Assembly: GCA_017404125.1 (NCBI GenBank)
Contig: JAFRCZ010000042.1
Coordinates: 1 to 5,922, forward strand
Origin: Methanobrevibacter sp.
Lineage (GTDB): Archaea > Methanobacteriota > Methanobacteria > Methanobacteriales > Methanobacteriaceae
DNA length: 5,922 nt
Direction of reading: 5' to 3'
This document shows, piece after piece, positions 5,808 through 5,922 of this stretch. The translations under genes and the position numbers were made by a program. Numbering within the stretch: the stretch's first letter is position 1; each line of letters begins with the position of its first letter. Under the pieces are notes generated by a model, which searched no databases, was not told the DNA's origin, and saw only the letters and a list, made by a program, of their open reading frames with translations.

Positions 5808-5818
5808 AAGTAATACTG
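5808..5818. promoter_or_regulatory. Operator-like palindrome, copy 1
   Basis: AAGTAATACTG is a one-mismatch copy of the near-palindrome AAGTA-N-TACTT, with a perfect AGTA-A-TACT core. It lies immediately upstream of the TATA element at 5821-5830, covering the position where TFB would bind. Confidence 0.55.
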
Positions 5819-5820
5819 AG

Positions 5821-5830
5821 TATATAAATA
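5821..5830 (+). promoter_or_regulatory. TATA box for a rightward gene beyond the window
   Basis: TATATAAATA stands between two palindrome copies. A start about 25 bases downstream would fall near 5850, within copy 2. No coding start follows before 5922, so the leader would exceed 70 bases. The complementary strand (TATTTATATA) could also act leftward toward cbiK, which makes orientation uncertain. Confidence 0.4.
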
Positions 5831-5840
5831 AACTCGAAAA

Positions 5841-5851
5841 AAGTATTACTT
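5841..5851. promoter_or_regulatory. Operator-like palindrome, copy 2
   Basis: AAGTATTACTT is an exact copy of the 11-base near-palindrome (arms AAGTA/TACTT, one central base). It is centred 33 bases from copy 1 and would cover the transcription start set by the TATA element at 5821-5830. Confidence 0.55.
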
Positions 5852-5881
5852 AATATCAATTTGTAATTCAAAAATTCTAAA

Positions 5882-5892
5882 AAGTATTACTT
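5882..5892. promoter_or_regulatory. Operator-like palindrome, copy 3
   Basis: This is a second exact AAGTATTACTT, centred 41 bases from copy 2. It lies directly upstream of a second TATA-like stretch, TTTTTATAAAAAA (5892-5904), repeating the arrangement of copy 1 and its TATA box. Confidence 0.55.
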
Positions 5893-5913
5893 TTTTATAA
5901 AAAAATGGGGAAA

Positions 5914-5922
5914 AAGTAATAA
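5914..5922. promoter_or_regulatory. Operator-like palindrome, copy 4, cut by window end
   Basis: AAGTAATAA matches the first eight bases of AAGTAATACTT and then differs at the ninth; the last two bases lie outside the window. Its projected centre is 32 bases from copy 3. It is the least certain of the four. Confidence 0.35.

Larger units (their letters stand above)
5598..5922. other. Signal-rich intergenic region upstream of cbiK
   Basis: No gene is recognisable in these 325 bases. From left to right they hold the cbiK ribosome site, two degenerate AAGTAATACTT-like motifs, a direct repeat, a short dyad near the expected cbiK start of transcription, a second small dyad ATTGA-TAT-TCAAT (5733-5745), and then the array of AAGTATTACTT palindromes with TATA-like elements. 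The only ATG near the right end (5906) is followed by a stop after four codons. The next gene must therefore begin beyond the window. Confidence 0.6.

Noticed and set aside
5906..5920. ATG GGG AAA AAG TAA as the start of a rightward gene
   Set aside because: The frame stops after four codons and no ribosome site precedes it.
5808..5922. CRISPR array
   Set aside because: The repeated element is only 11 bases and palindromic, spacings vary between 32 and 41, and the intervening DNA is AT-rich promoter-like sequence, unlike 28-37-base CRISPR repeats with unique spacers.

Overview
The window looks like chromosomal DNA of a hydrogenotrophic methanogen of the order Methanobacteriales, most likely a rumen or gut Methanobrevibacter. 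The grounds are very AT-rich intergenic DNA with moderately AT-rich genes, methanogen-style BRE/TATA elements, U-tract terminators, GGTGAT/GGAG ribosome sites, and the gene families present. The genus is inferred from overall sequence character, not from a marker gene. No rRNA, tRNA, insertion sequence or CRISPR array was seen.

Layout. (1) Positions 1-60, minus strand: the first 20 codons of a PRC-barrel-type protein running off the left edge. (2) 248-2022, minus strand: a two-gene unit of a 550-residue sodium:solute symporter (SSS family) followed 8 bases later by a 37-residue membrane peptide of the 'symporter small accessory protein' type; the peptide's ribosome site overlaps the symporter stop codon. 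(3) 2023-2472: a 450-base divergent intergenic region holding a good methanogen TATA box for the symporter, a short tandem repeat, and a weaker promoter for the rightward genes. (4) 2473-4228, plus strand: a PaaK-family adenylate-forming ligase (phenylacetate-CoA ligase / coenzyme F390 synthetase superfamily) and, 22 bases later, a tandem ACT-domain protein. (5) 4229-4345: a convergent intergenic region with U-tracts for both strands. (6) 4346-4735, minus strand: a small membrane-anchored extracytoplasmic beta-sandwich protein. (7) 4809-5597, minus strand: a CbiK-type sirohydrochlorin cobaltochelatase. (8) 5598-5922: 325 bases without a gene but rich in signals.

How the genes may work together. 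The symporter and the divergent ligase/ACT pair fit uptake of an organic acid and its activation to a CoA thioester, with the ACT protein as an amino-acid sensor. Such acids (2-methylbutyrate, phenylacetate, indoleacetate) are known amino-acid precursors for methanogens. The link here is an inference from position only. CbiK inserts cobalt (possibly nickel) into sirohydrochlorin, the branch point to cobamides and coenzyme F430, both needed for methanogenesis.

The most unusual signal is at the right edge. A near-palindrome AAGTA(T/A)TACTT occurs in two exact copies, one near-exact copy and one copy cut by the window end. Their centres are 33, 41 and 32 bases apart, close to whole helical turns. 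They form two similar modules of about 45 bases, each placing a palindrome just upstream of a TATA-like element and another near the expected transcription start. Two weaker matches 31 bases apart lie directly before cbiK. This looks like an operator array of an unidentified regulator controlling a gene beyond the window and perhaps cbiK.
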